Shown here piece after piece: positions 17,208-26,262 of a stretch of DNA of 64,000 nt; the first letter of the stretch is position 1, and the number at the start of each line of letters is the position of its first letter. The position numbers and the translations under genes were made by a program. Where the stretch lies: the NCBI RefSeq assembly GCF_004698125.1, contig NZ_ML214297.1:1426001-1490000 (forward strand), read 5' to 3'. Origin of the DNA: Halosimplex halophilum (lineage in GTDB: Archaea; Halobacteriota; Halobacteria; Halobacteriales; Haloarculaceae). The notes beneath the pieces were generated by a model, which was given only the letters and a program-made list of their open reading frames with translations, searched no databases and had not been told where the DNA came from.

Positions 17208-18951
17208 GCGGGGGGCGGCGACGAGGGACCGACCCGCGTCGCCGGGCCGGCGCGGGCGGTTCCCGTCGCCCGCCGTCAGCGCGACCGTCGCCCGCGTCGA
17301 GTTGCGGCGGATGGTCCGGCGGGTCCGCGCCCAGGACGTGTGGCTCGCGATGGTCGCGCTGGGGGCGCTCGCCATCCTCGCGGTGCTCCCGATCGCCTTC
17401 GACGCGGCGAGCGACTGGGGCGCGACGCTCGCGAGCGGCGACGCCGCCCCCGCCGCGACCGTCTCCCTGCTCGTCGCCACCGGGTGGGTGTTCGTCCTCG
17501 CGATGGGCGTCGTCGCCGGTGTCGGCTCCTACGGCGAGATCGACGAGCCCGCCGGGATGCTGACGATCCGCCCGCCGAAGGACGTTGCGGGCGGACTCCT
17601 CCTGATGAACGCCGTCGCCTACGTCCCGTACGTGGCCGTCCCGTTCGGCGTCGGGTTCGCCGGCTTGGCCGCCGGCGCGGGCACGCCGCTGCCGCTGGCC
17701 GGCGGCTTCGCCGCGACCGCCGCGCTGCTGGTCAGCGCGATGGCGATCGGCTACCCCGCGGGGCTGGCGCTGAAAGGCGCCGTCCGCCGGTCGAAGTGGC
17801 TCTCGCGGCTCAAGCCCGTCCTCGGTGCGGTCGTCGCCGTGGCGTACTTCTGGGTGATGTTCGCCGGGCATCTCCCCGCGCTCATCGACGCCCTCTCGCC
17901 CGTGTTGCGCGGGCCGCCGCTGGCCTGGCTGGGCGACCTCGCGCTGGCGACCACGCCGGGCGCCGGCGCCTCGACGCTCGGCGCCGCGGCCGCGCTCGGT
18001 CTGACCGTCGCCGCCGCCCCGGTCGGCGTCCTCGCGACGGTCCGCGCCGCCGAGTTCGCGTGGTTCACCGACGAGCAGCGCGACACCGACGCGGAGTCCG
18101 AACCCGACGAGGGGTCGACCGCCGGGCCGTCGGGCGCCGCGTCCGGGACGGTCACGCCGACCGGTTCGACGCGGCTGGGCGACGCCCTCGGGCTGGTCTG
18201 TCGCCGGCAGGGCACGGTCGGCGTCGCGGCGACGACGCTCGTCCGCGCCTACCGGGCGCCGCTGCAGTTGCTGTTCGCCGCGGTGCCGCTGCTGTTCGCG
18301 CTCCCGATGGTCGAGGGCGCGCTCGCGACCGGGACGGTCCCGTCGTACGCGCCGTGGTTCGCGATGCTGTACGGCGCGTGGGCGGCCGGCGTCGCCGCGC
18401 CGCTCAACCTCCTGGGTAACCAGGGCGCGGCGCTCCCCGGCCTCCTCACCTCGCGCGCGAGCGGCCGCGAGGTCGTCCACGGGACCGTCCTCGCGGTCGT
18501 CGCCCCCGCGGCCCCCGTCGCGGCGGTGCTCTCGGGCGCGGCGGCCCGCGCCAGCGGGCGCTCGACCCCGGAAGCGGTCGGCTTCGCGGCGCTCGCGCTC
18601 GTCGTCGTCGCCGGCGGCGCGGTCGTCGCGGCCGCGGTCGGCGCGCGGTTCCCCCGCTTCGACGGCGTCGACGTGACCGCCGACCGGACGGCGACGCCGC
18701 CGAGCAAGGCCGCGTTCTCGCTGTACTCGATCCTCGCCGCGCTGGGCGTCAGCGCCGCCGGCGTCCTCACCGACGAACTCTACGGGCTGGTGATCCACTC
18801 GCTGCTCGCCCCCCGGCTCCCCTTCGGCCTCTCGCTGTCGGTCGCCGGGCTCGAACGGGTCGCGCTGGGCGTCGCCGTCGCCCTCGTCGCCGCCGTGCCG
18901 GCGGCGTACGTGCTGGCGGTCCGGCGAGTGAGCGACTACCACATCGAGTAG
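17179..18951 (+). CDS. ABC transporter permease
   Basis: A 590-residue protein with a basic N-terminus, many hydrophobic segments in two halves, and an acidic cytoplasmic loop around DEQRDTDAESEPDEGSTAG between them. No periplasmic binding domain is present. With the preceding ATPase it makes an ABC-2-like exporter found in many haloarchaea. The ATG at 17179 lies within the ATPase gene; a later start would lose only basic residues. The substrate cannot be told from the sequence. Confidence 0.88.
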   Translation: MSRTNESRPERGAATRDRPASPGRRGRFPSPAVSATVARVELRRMVRRVRAQDVWLAMVALGALAILAVLPIAFDAASDWGATLASGDAAPAATVSLLVATGWVFVLAMGVVAGVGSYGEIDEPAGMLTIRPPKDVAGGLLLMNAVAYVPYVAVPFGVGFAGLAAGAGTPLPLAGGFAATAALLVSAMAIGYPAGLALKGAVRRSKWLSRLKPVLGAVVAVAYFWVMFAGHLPALIDALSPVLRGPPLAWLGDLALATTPGAGASTLGAAAALGLTVAAAPVGVLATVRAAEFAWFTDEQRDTDAESEPDEGSTAGPSGAASGTVTPTGSTRLGDALGLVCRRQGTVGVAATTLVRAYRAPLQLLFAAVPLLFALPMVEGALATGTVPSYAPWFAMLYGAWAAGVAAPLNLLGNQGAALPGLLTSRASGREVVHGTVLAVVAPAAPVAAVLSGAAARASGRSTPEAVGFAALALVVVAGGAVVAAAVGARFPRFDGVDVTADRTATPPSKAAFSLYSILAALGVSAAGVLTDELYGLVIHSLLAPRLPFGLSLSVAGLERVALGVAVALVAAVPAAYVLAVRRVSDYHIE

Positions 18952-18990
18952 AAACCGAGCGCCGAAAACGGAGCGGCCGCCTGCCGCTCG

Positions 18991-21105
18991 CTACCGGATC
19001 TTCGTCCCGGGCTCGGCGTCGCCGTGGGTGGTCAGCAGGTCGGCCTGCTCACCCGCCGCGAGCACCATGCCGTTGGACTCGACGCCGAACAGCTCCGCCT
19101 TCTCCATGTTCGCCAGCAGGACGACCTTCGTCCCCGGCAGCTCGTCGAGGTCGTGCAGCTGCTTGATGCCGGCGACGACCTGCCGCGTCTCCAGGCCGAT
19201 GTCCACTTCGAGGCGGGCGAGCTTGTCCGAGTCCTCGATGGGTTCGGCCGACTCGATCCGCCCGACGCGGATGTCCAGCTCCTCGAAGTCGTCGAACCCG
19301 ATGCGCTCCTCGGCGAGGGCTTCCAAGTCCATACTCCCCTCGTCGCTCCCGGCGGCCTCGTCGGTTTCGGTTCCGTCGTCACCGCCGTCGTCCGCGTCCT
19401 CCGCCACTTCCTCGACGCGGTCTTCGAGCTTCTGGTTCAGTTCCTCGACGCGCTCCTCGTCGATCTTCTCGAACAGCTCGGTGGGTTCGCCGAAGTCGGC
19501 GGGCGGGGCCTCCAGCGCGGCGTCGAGCGTGGCGTCGGCGACCGACCCGTCCTCGCCGAGCTGCTCCCAGAGCCGTTCGGCGGTGTCGGGGGTGGCGGGG
19601 TAGACGAGGACGGCGACGGCCTTGGCGACCTGGACGCAGTCGCGGATGACCGGCGCGGCCTCGTCGTCGTCGAGGTTCCAGGGCTCGTGGCGCTGGATGT
19701 ACTCGTTACCGAACGCCGCCAGGTCGACGGCGGCCTGGGTGGCCTTCCGGACGGAGTAGTCGTTGACCGCGGCCTCGAACTCCTCGACCGCGTCCTCGAT
19801 GCGCTCGCGGACCTCCTCGCTCACGTCGGCGTCGGGCGTGCCGCCGAAGTTGCGCTCGGCGAACAGGAGCGAGCGGTAGGCGAAGTTGCCGACGTTCCCC
19901 ACTAATTCGCCGTTGACCCGCTCGGCGAACCGGTCCCAGGAGAAGTCAATCTCGTCCTGGAAGCCGCCGACCGTGGTGAGGTAGTACCGCAGCGTGTCGG
20001 GGTGGAACCCCTCGTCCAGGAACTCGCGGGCCCAGATCGCGCGGTTGCGGCTCGTCGAGAAGGCGTCGCCGTCGAGGTTCATGAACCCGCTGGCGACGAC
20101 GGCGCGTGGCTCGTTGTAGCCCGCGACGTGGAGCATGGCCGGCCAGAAGATCGTGTGGTGCTGGATGATGTCCTGGCCGATGATGTGGACGATCTCCCCG
20201 GAGTCGGGGCCGCCGGCCTCGACGCCGACCTCGTCGGCCTTCCAGGCCGCTTCCCAGTCGTAGGTGTCGGCGCCGACCCGCTCGGTGTACTGCTTCGTCG
20301 AGGCGACGTACTCGATGGGCGCGTCGACCCAGACGTACAGCACCAGGTCCTCGCCGTCGTCGCCGGGGTAGTCGAACCCCCAGTCCAGATCCCGGGTGAT
20401 ACACCAGTCCTGGAGACCGTCCTCGATCCACTGGCGGGGCTGGTTGCGGGCGTTGCTGGTCCCCTCCAGGCGGTCGAGAAAGTCCGAGAGGTAGTCGGCG
20501 AGCTCGGAGACGCGGAAGAACTTGTGGGTCCGCTCGCGGTACTCCGCGGGGTTGCCGGAGATCGTCGAGACGGGATCCTCGATCTCGCCGGGTTCGAGGT
20601 GGCGGCCACAGCCCTCGTCGCACTCGTCGCCGCGGGCGTCGGCGCCGCAGTACGGGCAGGTGCCCTCGACGTAGCGGTCGGGCAGGGGCTGGTCCTCCTG
20701 GGGGTCCCAGGCGACCTTGATCGCCTGTTCCTCGACGTACCCCTCCGCCTCCAGCCGCTCGACGATCTCGTAGGTGAGCTCGCGGTTGGTGTCGTCGTGG
20801 GTGTGGCCGTAGTTGTCGAAGTCGATGTCGAACTTCGGGAACGTCTCCTCGTACTGTTCGTGCCACTCCAGGGCGAAGTCTTCGGGGTCGACGCCGTCCT
20901 CGATGGCCTGGACGGCGATCGGGGTGCCGTGCATGTCCGACCCGGAGACGAAGGCCGTCTCCTGGCCGAGCGTCTCCAGGGCCCGCGAGAGCACGTCGCC
21001 GCCGACGTACGTCCGCAGGTGGCCGATGTGCAGGTCGCCGTTGGCGTAGGGCAACCCGCAGGTCACTACGGCGGGATTGTCAGTGGGGAACTCCTCGTGG
21101 CTCAT
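18991..21105 (-). CDS. metG: Methionyl-tRNA synthetase
   Basis: A 704-residue class I enzyme. HIGH is at 26-29 (ANGDLHIGHL). A zinc-knuckle domain follows with TCPYCGADARGDECDEGCG. The KMSKS position reads FSTSR (349-353), so both lysines of the loop are replaced. After the anticodon-binding domain comes an acidic linker and a C-terminal tRNA-binding (EMAP II-like) domain starting around FEELDIRVGRIESAEP. The fused C-terminal domain is normal for many archaeal and bacterial MetRS. It charges tRNA(Met) for initiation and elongation. The gene stands alone. Confidence 0.97.
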   Translation of the reverse strand: MSHEEFPTDNPAVVTCGLPYANGDLHIGHLRTYVGGDVLSRALETLGQETAFVSGSDMHGTPIAVQAIEDGVDPEDFALEWHEQYEETFPKFDIDFDNYGHTHDDTNRELTYEIVERLEAEGYVEEQAIKVAWDPQEDQPLPDRYVEGTCPYCGADARGDECDEGCGRHLEPGEIEDPVSTISGNPAEYRERTHKFFRVSELADYLSDFLDRLEGTSNARNQPRQWIEDGLQDWCITRDLDWGFDYPGDDGEDLVLYVWVDAPIEYVASTKQYTERVGADTYDWEAAWKADEVGVEAGGPDSGEIVHIIGQDIIQHHTIFWPAMLHVAGYNEPRAVVASGFMNLDGDAFSTSRNRAIWAREFLDEGFHPDTLRYYLTTVGGFQDEIDFSWDRFAERVNGELVGNVGNFAYRSLLFAERNFGGTPDADVSEEVRERIEDAVEEFEAAVNDYSVRKATQAAVDLAAFGNEYIQRHEPWNLDDDEAAPVIRDCVQVAKAVAVLVYPATPDTAERLWEQLGEDGSVADATLDAALEAPPADFGEPTELFEKIDEERVEELNQKLEDRVEEVAEDADDGGDDGTETDEAAGSDEGSMDLEALAEERIGFDDFEELDIRVGRIESAEPIEDSDKLARLEVDIGLETRQVVAGIKQLHDLDELPGTKVVLLANMEKAELFGVESNGMVLAAGEQADLLTTHGDAEPGTKIR

Positions 21106-21449
21106 ACTACTCGATACCTCCAGTCGACTCTTTAACGCGGTGATTCGCTGTCATCGTCGGTCGCTGCCGTCGGGGTCCGCTCGCTGGTCGGTCTGTGCCC
21201 GGTCGGATGCCGGCCTTCCCCGCCGTCGACCGGCCGGGCCCGAAGGCCCGGCTGGGGGTATGAGCCCGCGGCGGCGCGGTGGGTCCACCCGGCGCTAGAA
21301 GGAGCCGCGCATACGCATACGGCGGGTGGACGGGACTGTCATCACGTCGGGATGAGACCCCTCGGGACAAAAAGGTTGTCACCGTCCGCCGTCGGTCGGC
21401 GTCGCGGCGACCCGGCCCGCGGGCGCCCGTCCCGGGCCCGTACGCGCTC
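21106..21449. other. Intergenic region upstream of metG
   Basis: A 344-base stretch without a convincing ORF. It includes a tight hairpin CCGGGCC-CGAA-GGCCCGG at 21234-21251, which could end the transcript of the minus-strand gene that stops at 21450. It also includes the upstream region of metG. No tRNA or known RNA fold was recognised. Confidence 0.5.
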
Positions 21450-22127
21450 TCAGTCCTGGACTGCGACGCCGCCGAACAGCGCGAATCCGGTGATGACCAG
21501 GTCGACCTCGTCGTGTTCCGCCTCGCGGCGGGGACGTTCGTCCTCGGCGCCGGCCAGGATGGGGAGCACGTCCACGCGGACGTTCCACTCGCGGGGGACG
21601 ACGACCTCCACGGCGCCGAACAGGGCGTTGGCGTTGATCGTCGCGGGCGGGTGTTCGACGACGGCGTCCCGGAGGTCGAGTTCGACCCCGCCGAACGCGG
21701 CGGTGAGGTCGGCGCCGTGGAACGTCTTCGAGGTCGACCGCTCGGCGCGGCCGCCGAAGACGGCCACCGACGTGAGGAAGTCGGATTCGCGGGCGACGGC
21801 GCGGGCGCGGTACTGCCCGGCGATCAGCGAGAGCCCGAACAGGACGAGCAACACGGGCCACAGCGAGAACACCGTCTCGGGGGCCAGCACGTCCAGCGCG
21901 ACCAGTTGCCAGCCGCCGGCGACGATCACAACCGCCAGCGGACCGAAGAGGTTCCGGAAGCCGCTGGCGACGACCGCGAACAGGCCGACCAGCACGAACA
22001 GCGACGGGACGTAGACGAGCAGCCGGTCGGCGTCGTAGATGCCGGTCGTCTCGGCCAGCAGGACGACGCCCAGCAGCACGACGACGGCGCCGACGAGGAT
22101 CTGGGAGGTGACGCGGCGGTACTCCAT
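21450..22127 (-). CDS. Membrane protein with LiaF-like C-terminal domain
   Basis: A 225-residue protein. Four hydrophobic segments occupy residues 8 to about 105. The C-terminal part reads SVAVFGGRAERS, then LTAAFGGVELDLRDA, NANALFGAVEVVVP and ITGFALFGGVAVQD: repeated 'FGG' turns of a beta-helix as in the LiaF / cell-wall-active antibiotic response family. In bacteria such proteins sense envelope stress; in a haloarchaeon without a cell wall of that type the role is unknown. Start chosen at the ATG before EYRRVTSQ. Confidence 0.85.
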   Translation of the reverse strand: MEYRRVTSQILVGAVVVLLGVVLLAETTGIYDADRLLVYVPSLFVLVGLFAVVASGFRNLFGPLAVVIVAGGWQLVALDVLAPETVFSLWPVLLVLFGLSLIAGQYRARAVARESDFLTSVAVFGGRAERSTSKTFHGADLTAAFGGVELDLRDAVVEHPPATINANALFGAVEVVVPREWNVRVDVLPILAGAEDERPRREAEHDEVDLVITGFALFGGVAVQD

Positions 22128-22234
22128 ACGACTGTTTCGCTCGGTGACATGGTAAACACCGTCGATAGCGTGGTTATCACGCACGAACCGGGCGAGAACC
22201 GGGACGGACGCCGCAGGGACCCGGCAACCGACGG

Positions 22235-22537
22235 TCACTCCCAGGTGATCTTCACGAGGAAGGCGAGCGCGAGCAGTTCGAGGACGTTCAGCGCCATCAT
22301 GCCGCGCTGGGCGACCGGTGCCGCCGAGTAGACCCAGCCGTGGAAGGTGCTGTGGAAGTAGAGGAGATAGACCGCCAGCAGGTTCTCCGCGAGGAGGAAG
22401 GCGCCGAAGACGAGCAGGCCCAGGGTGTGTTTCGCGCCGTGGGCCCGGTAGTTGCGCGCCCAGACCGCGGTCAGGCCGACCAGCAGGGCGACGTTGGCGA
22501 CCACGGCGAGCCGGGCGGCCTCGAACCACATGGTCAT
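22235..22537 (-). CDS. Small membrane protein, three to four helices
   Basis: A 100-residue protein that is almost entirely hydrophobic: AARLAVVANVALLVGLTAVW, then KHTLGLLVFGAFLLAENLLAVYLLYFHS and a final MALNVLELLALAFLVKITW. The charged residues lie in short loops. It resembles small integral membrane proteins of unknown function in haloarchaea. It is on the same strand as, and 107 bases upstream of, the LiaF-like membrane gene, and 202 bases downstream of an HTH gene. No operon is certain. Confidence 0.75.
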   Translation of the reverse strand: MTMWFEAARLAVVANVALLVGLTAVWARNYRAHGAKHTLGLLVFGAFLLAENLLAVYLLYFHSTFHGWVYSAAPVAQRGMMALNVLELLALAFLVKITWE

Positions 22538-22739
22538 TGCTGACTCCCCCTTTTGTGACGCTCCCGCAAATAGGCTGTCCGAATTGTCACCCGACTTCGC
22601 GGCCCGGGGAGTCGTCGGGTCGCTCGTAGCCTCGACGGCCCTCCGGGCGCCGGCGGCCCCGCGGCCCTCGGCCGGTCGCTTTGCGGCACGTCGCTCGGCA
22701 GCTCGTTCGACGGGTCGGTCGGTCGGCTGGCGTGATAGG

Positions 22740-23027
22740 TCATGAATCGTCCTCCAGGACGGTCTCGAGGACCTCCTCGACGGTGTCCCAGTTTGCGCGA
22801 CACTGGTCGGTGGGGAGGTAGACGGCGCCGTAGTCGTCGCCGCTGGCCTCGACGACGTTGTTGTCCTCGAGTACGTCGAGATGGTGGCGGACGGTGGTGT
22901 AGTCCAGGTCGAGGTCCTCGGCGAGCTGGTTGGCGTTGCGCGGCCGCTCGTCTATCGCACGGAGGATGCGCGCCCGGTTGTCACCCCCGCGGGTGCTGGC
23001 GAACACGTACCACAGCACCCCTTCCAT
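22740..23027 (-). CDS. ArsR-like winged-helix regulator
   Basis: A 95-residue single-domain protein. The helix-turn-helix reads RARILRAIDERPRNANQLAEDLDLDYTTVRHHLDVLEDNNVVE, followed by a wing with YGAVYLPTDQ and a C-terminal helix. This is the common small haloarchaeal HTH that resembles ArsR or the HTH_20 family. No metal-binding cysteine pair is visible apart from one Cys in DQCRANW. The start is the ATG at 23027, matching relatives that begin near MEGVLWYV. The VTT gene lies upstream on the same strand. Confidence 0.88.
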   Translation of the reverse strand: MEGVLWYVFASTRGGDNRARILRAIDERPRNANQLAEDLDLDYTTVRHHLDVLEDNNVVEASGDDYGAVYLPTDQCRANWDTVEEVLETVLEDDS

Positions 23028-23140
23028 TACCCCGAACAGTGACCCGGCCCCCTTGTAAGCGCACCGACGGCGGAAAGGGGCCGCGACGGCCGCCGGATCG
23101 GCTGGAACGGTCTGACCCACCGGTCGCGACGCCGCTCGGC

Positions 23141-23710
23141 TCACAGGTTCGCGACGGCGCCGCGGAAAAAGAGGATCCAGACGAGGAAGCGGCCGACGCT
23201 GCCGACGAAGGTGGCGGCGGCGAACTTGACGTAGTCGTCTTCGAGCACGGAGAAGGCGTAGACCGAGAGCGTGTCGGGGAAGGCGGGCACAGACAGCGCC
23301 AGCGCGAGGCCGGCGTAGCCGTACTTCTTCGAGAGCTGGACGACCTTCGACTGTGACCACTCGATGATGTCGAACCGCGACCGGCGGAGCCACCGGATGA
23401 CGGGGCCCGACTCCTTGGCCTCCTGGCCGATGTGGAACGCGAAGACGCTGCCGCCGGCCTTGCCGACGCTGGCGACGAGGACGACGATCGCGAGGTTGGC
23501 CCACAGCGGCAGGCCCAGCCGGAGCTGGTCGGCCAGCGGGAGGACGATCTCCGAGGGCAGCGGGAGGATGAACGTGATCAGGAAGGAGTAGACGAGGACG
23601 ATGAGCAGACCGGCGGGGCCCGTCGCGGTGCAGACGGCGGTGACGACCGCGCCGCCGGGGTCGCTACAGGAACTGCCGAGCAGGAGCGCGGGGACCTCGA
23701 CGGGGAGCAC
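23141..23710 (-). CDS. VTT (DedA/SNARE-associated) membrane protein
   Basis: A 189-residue membrane protein with a GTG start. The core YSFLITFILPLPSEIVLPLADQLRLG and GKAGGSVFAFHIGQEAK with later GYAGLALALSVPAFPDTLSVYA are the features of the DedA/YqaA-like VTT superfamily, which in other organisms includes lipid scramblases and undecaprenyl-phosphate or polyprenyl-phosphate flippases. The protein is shorter than typical DedA proteins. An AT-rich box lies about 26 bases before the GTG, consistent with a leaderless transcript. Confidence 0.85.
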   Translation of the reverse strand: MLPVEVPALLLGSSCSDPGGAVVTAVCTATGPAGLLIVLVYSFLITFILPLPSEIVLPLADQLRLGLPLWANLAIVVLVASVGKAGGSVFAFHIGQEAKESGPVIRWLRRSRFDIIEWSQSKVVQLSKKYGYAGLALALSVPAFPDTLSVYAFSVLEDDYVKFAAATFVGSVGRFLVWILFFRGAVANL

Positions 23711-23735
23711 GACCGGCGGTAACGCGCGGGGTGTC

Positions 23736-23743
23736 GTAAACTT
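23736..23743 (-). promoter_or_regulatory. Probable TATA box of the VTT gene
   Basis: AAGTTTAC on the minus strand, inside a short AT-rich island, is about 26 bases before the GTG start of the VTT protein. This fits a leaderless archaeal promoter between mfnA and this gene. Confidence 0.4.
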
Positions 23744-23763
23744 TCATATTTGCCCTACGTAGC

Positions 23764-24819
23764 TCAGTACCAGTCGAGGTCGGCGACGAACGACCGCAGC
23801 ATCGAGCGGGTGACGTGGGGCATGCAGACGACGCGCATCTCGTCGGCGCCCGTCTTCGAGACGCGCCAGCCCCGCGAGCGCAGCTCCTCGGTCATCGGCA
23901 CCGACAGGTCCGCCGCCACCAGCGGCAGGTCCGGCTCGACCACGTCGTGGCCCCGGGCGGCGAGCTGGTCGGCCAGCCACTCCGCGTTGTCCATCGACCG
24001 GTCGTACTGCTCGCGGTAGCCCTCCGGCCACAGCGCGTCCATCGCCGCGACGGCGCTGGCGACGCCCGCGCCGCTGCGCGTCCCGGTCAGCGTCACCTGC
24101 GACGTGGACTCCAGGTAGGGTGTCCGGATGGCGAGTTCGTCCAGTAGCTCGCGGTCGCGGACCAGCAGCCCGCCGGCGGGGATGGCGGCCTGGCCCATCT
24201 TGTGGGGGTCGATGGTCAGCGTGTCCACGGCGGCGTCGTCGAAGCCCCACGCGTGGTCGGTGAAGGGGAGGACGAACCCGCCCCAGGCGGCGTCGACGTG
24301 ACAGAGCGCGTCGACCTCGTGAGCGAGGTCGGCGACCTCGGGGACCGGGTCGACGTAGCCGTACTCGGTCGAGCCGGCGACGGCGACGACGCAGACGGTG
24401 TCCTCGTCGACGAGTTCGGCCATCGCCGCGGGGTCGGCGCGGTGGTCGGTCGTCGGCGCGGTGCGGTACTCCACGTCGAGGAGGTCGGCGGCCTTGGTGA
24501 AGGAGAAGTGGGCGCTCGTGGGGGCGACGACGTTGGGGTCGTCGGTGTCGGCGCGGTTGCGGGCGATCCGGACGGCCTGGATGTTGGCCTCCGTCCCGCC
24601 GCTGGCGACGTAGCCCTCGGGGTCGGGGTGGCCGGTCACCTCGCCCAGCAGGTCGACCGCCCGCTCCTCCAGAGCGGCGACGCTCTCGTAGGTGCCGGGG
24701 TCGCCGGGGTTGGTCGCCAGGAACCGTTCGGCCGCCTCCCGAGCCGCGGGGTGGGGTTCGGTACACATCGACGACAGGACGCGCTCGAAGTCCTGCGGCT
24801 CGGCCAGCTGCATACCCAC
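23764..24819 (-). CDS. mfnA: MfnA-family PLP decarboxylase (probable aspartate 1-decarboxylase)
   Basis: A 351-residue type II PLP decarboxylase. The PLP lysine is Lys207 in [10 protein letters not shown]; the preceding CHVDAAWGG carries the Asp that contacts the pyridine nitrogen. The family ranges from tyrosine decarboxylase in methanogens (methanofuran pathway) to aspartate 1-decarboxylase making beta-alanine. Haloarchaea do not make methanofuran, so the second role is the better inference, particularly as pantoate kinase and phosphopantothenate synthetase genes lie in the same window. Start at 24819 or at the second Met, two codons on. Confidence 0.9.
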   Translation of the reverse strand: MGMQLAEPQDFERVLSSMCTEPHPAAREAAERFLATNPGDPGTYESVAALEERAVDLLGEVTGHPDPEGYVASGGTEANIQAVRIARNRADTDDPNVVAPTSAHFSFTKAADLLDVEYRTAPTTDHRADPAAMAELVDEDTVCVVAVAGSTEYGYVDPVPEVADLAHEVDALCHVDAAWGGFVLPFTDHAWGFDDAAVDTLTIDPHKMGQAAIPAGGLLVRDRELLDELAIRTPYLESTSQVTLTGTRSGAGVASAVAAMDALWPEGYREQYDRSMDNAEWLADQLAARGHDVVEPDLPLVAADLSVPMTEELRSRGWRVSKTGADEMRVVCMPHVTRSMLRSFVADLDWY

Positions 24820-24867
24820 AGGCAGGGGGGCGACTCGTTTAGCTCCTGTGGTGTCGGAGCCCGCGCT

Positions 24868-25608
24868 TCACGGGGTCGAGGCGGCCAGGCCGCCGAGATA
24901 CGCGGTCAGGTCGTCGACGACCGTGGGGTCGTAGGTCACCACCCCGGCGTAGGTCCCCGGTCGCTCCTCCGCGGCGATCAGCGCGGACTTGGCGTCGTCC
25001 TCGCCGGCGCCGTCGAAGGCGACGACCCAGAAGTCGGTGACCTCCCCCGTCTCGTCGCGGTGGACGGCGACGCCGTCGATAGCGGGCGGCTCCCAGTCGG
25101 GCTCGCCGAAGACCGTGACGGACAGGTCGGTCGTCCCCGCCAGGTGTTCGTACATCGGGACCTGCGCCCGGAAGGCCGACAGCGACTGGAAGGTCGCGTA
25201 GAGGCTCCCGCGACCGGTCCGCCAGGCGCGGTCCTCGACCTCGCGGGCGGTCGCCACCAGCCGGCTCCTGTCGTCCATCTCGAAGGCGGTTCCCGAGAGC
25301 AGCCCGACCAGCTCGCGGTAGGCCGACGCGTCCGCGGTCGCGTCCCAGGGCGCGCCCCCGGAGGGGTCCCGCAGTTCGTCGAACGCCGCCGCCGGGACGG
25401 CCCCGAGGTACTCCCCGTCGCGCTCGACGACGAGATACCCCGACTCCTCGGGGATCGGCAGCGACTCGTGGCGCAGGTCGGCGTCGAACCGGTCGAGAAC
25501 GGGCGCCAGGTCGTCGTACGGCTCCGGGCCGAAGGTCGTTATCGTCTTCCGCGGGCCGCGCGCCCGCTCGCGTAGCTCGCGGAGGCGGTCCCCGCCGTCA
25601 CCCCCCAT
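24868..25608 (-). CDS. DICT sensory-domain protein
   Basis: A 246-residue acidic soluble protein. The sequence has SGYLVVERDGEYLGAVPAAAF, then ATFQSLSAFRAQVPMYEHLA, DLSVTVFGEPDW and FWVVAFDGAGEDDAKSALIAAEE. This resembles the DICT sensory domain, found with light- or diguanylate-linked regulators in bacteria and as stand-alone haloarchaeal proteins. Its 5' end overlaps the preceding HTH gene by 11 bases, so the two are cotranscribed and may act together as sensor and DNA-binding protein. The ligand is unknown. Confidence 0.8.
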   Translation of the reverse strand: MGGDGGDRLRELRERARGPRKTITTFGPEPYDDLAPVLDRFDADLRHESLPIPEESGYLVVERDGEYLGAVPAAAFDELRDPSGGAPWDATADASAYRELVGLLSGTAFEMDDRSRLVATAREVEDRAWRTGRGSLYATFQSLSAFRAQVPMYEHLAGTTDLSVTVFGEPDWEPPAIDGVAVHRDETGEVTDFWVVAFDGAGEDDAKSALIAAEERPGTYAGVVTYDPTVVDDLTAYLGGLAASTP

Positions 25609-25993
25609 CCTCCGCCCCCGGGTCGCCTGCCGAAGCGAGCAGAGCGTCGAGGTCGACGCCCGCCTCGGTCGTGTCGGCCGCCAGTGCCGCGTCGACGGCC
25701 GCCTCCCCGCCGGCCGAGAGCGGGACGAGCGTGACTCGCCCCTCGTCGGAGTCGTACTCGACGAGTCCCGCCGCGTCGAGCGCCGGCAGGTGGACGTGGT
25801 GGAGCGCGACCCGCACGTCCTCCCGGGCGACCGGCCGGTCGGGGCCCGGTCCCGCCTCCGCCCACCCGGTCACCAGGTCCGCGAGCGTCCCGACGGACGC
25901 CGACTCGTGCTCTCGCAGGTAGTAGAGCACGATACGCCTGTCACGATCGGCGAGCGCCCCGAACAGGCGGGACGTGTTTCCCCCATTATTCAT
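25598..25993 (-). CDS. DUF7344-like HTH regulator
   Basis: A 131-residue protein starting MNNGGNTSRLFGALADRDRR. The HTH contains RIVLYYLREHESASVGTLADLV, and the second part reads VALHHVHLPALDAAGLVEYDSDEGRVTL, the same layout as the HTH protein at 2431-2841. A clear AT-rich box lies about 23 bases before the ATG, so the message is probably leaderless. Its 3' end overlaps the DICT protein gene. The pair looks like a small regulatory operon. Confidence 0.87.
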   Translation of the reverse strand: MNNGGNTSRLFGALADRDRRIVLYYLREHESASVGTLADLVTGWAEAGPGPDRPVAREDVRVALHHVHLPALDAAGLVEYDSDEGRVTLVPLSAGGEAAVDAALAADTTEAGVDLDALLASAGDPGAEDGG

Positions 25994-26015
25994 AGTTACG
26001 TTTCTCTCCCCGCGT

Positions 26016-26024
26016 CTAAATATC
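26016..26024 (-). promoter_or_regulatory. TATA box of the HTH-DICT operon
   Basis: On the minus strand AGATATTTA is the core of an AT-rich island (AATAGATATTTAGA) about 23 bases before the ATG at 25993. This is a good match to a haloarchaeal TATA box and fits a leaderless transcript. Confidence 0.55.
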
Positions 26025-26233
26025 TATTGGGGGACAGATTCCGCGGACCCGGGAACCGGCACGTGCGCCGCTCCGGGACCGGACGCGGCCGGTTCGGCGT
26101 CGGACAAATCGGGCCCCGGTGGCTTCGAGGGTCCGAGCAGGTTCGACCGGGTCCGGGCGGGACCGGTCGGGCTGGGAGCGGGCGGGCCGGGAGCGGTACT
26201 GCGGCCGCGACCCGCCCGGGCGACTACCGACAC

Positions 26234-26240
26234 TTATAGC
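26234..26240 (+). promoter_or_regulatory. TATA box of the SDR gene
   Basis: TTATAGC in CACTTATAGC lies about 23-29 bases before the ATG at 26263, in otherwise very GC-rich DNA. The message is expected to be leaderless. The rest of the divergent region 25994-26262 is GC-rich and holds no further recognisable site. Confidence 0.5.
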
Positions 26241-26262
26241 GGCGGCCGTTCTATCCCGTGGC

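Noticed and set aside
21234-21251. A hairpin upstream of metG as a T-box-like or riboswitch element
   Set aside because: Only an eight-pair GC stem with a CGAA loop is seen, with no further conserved structure; a simple terminator of the upstream minus-strand gene is the plainer reading.
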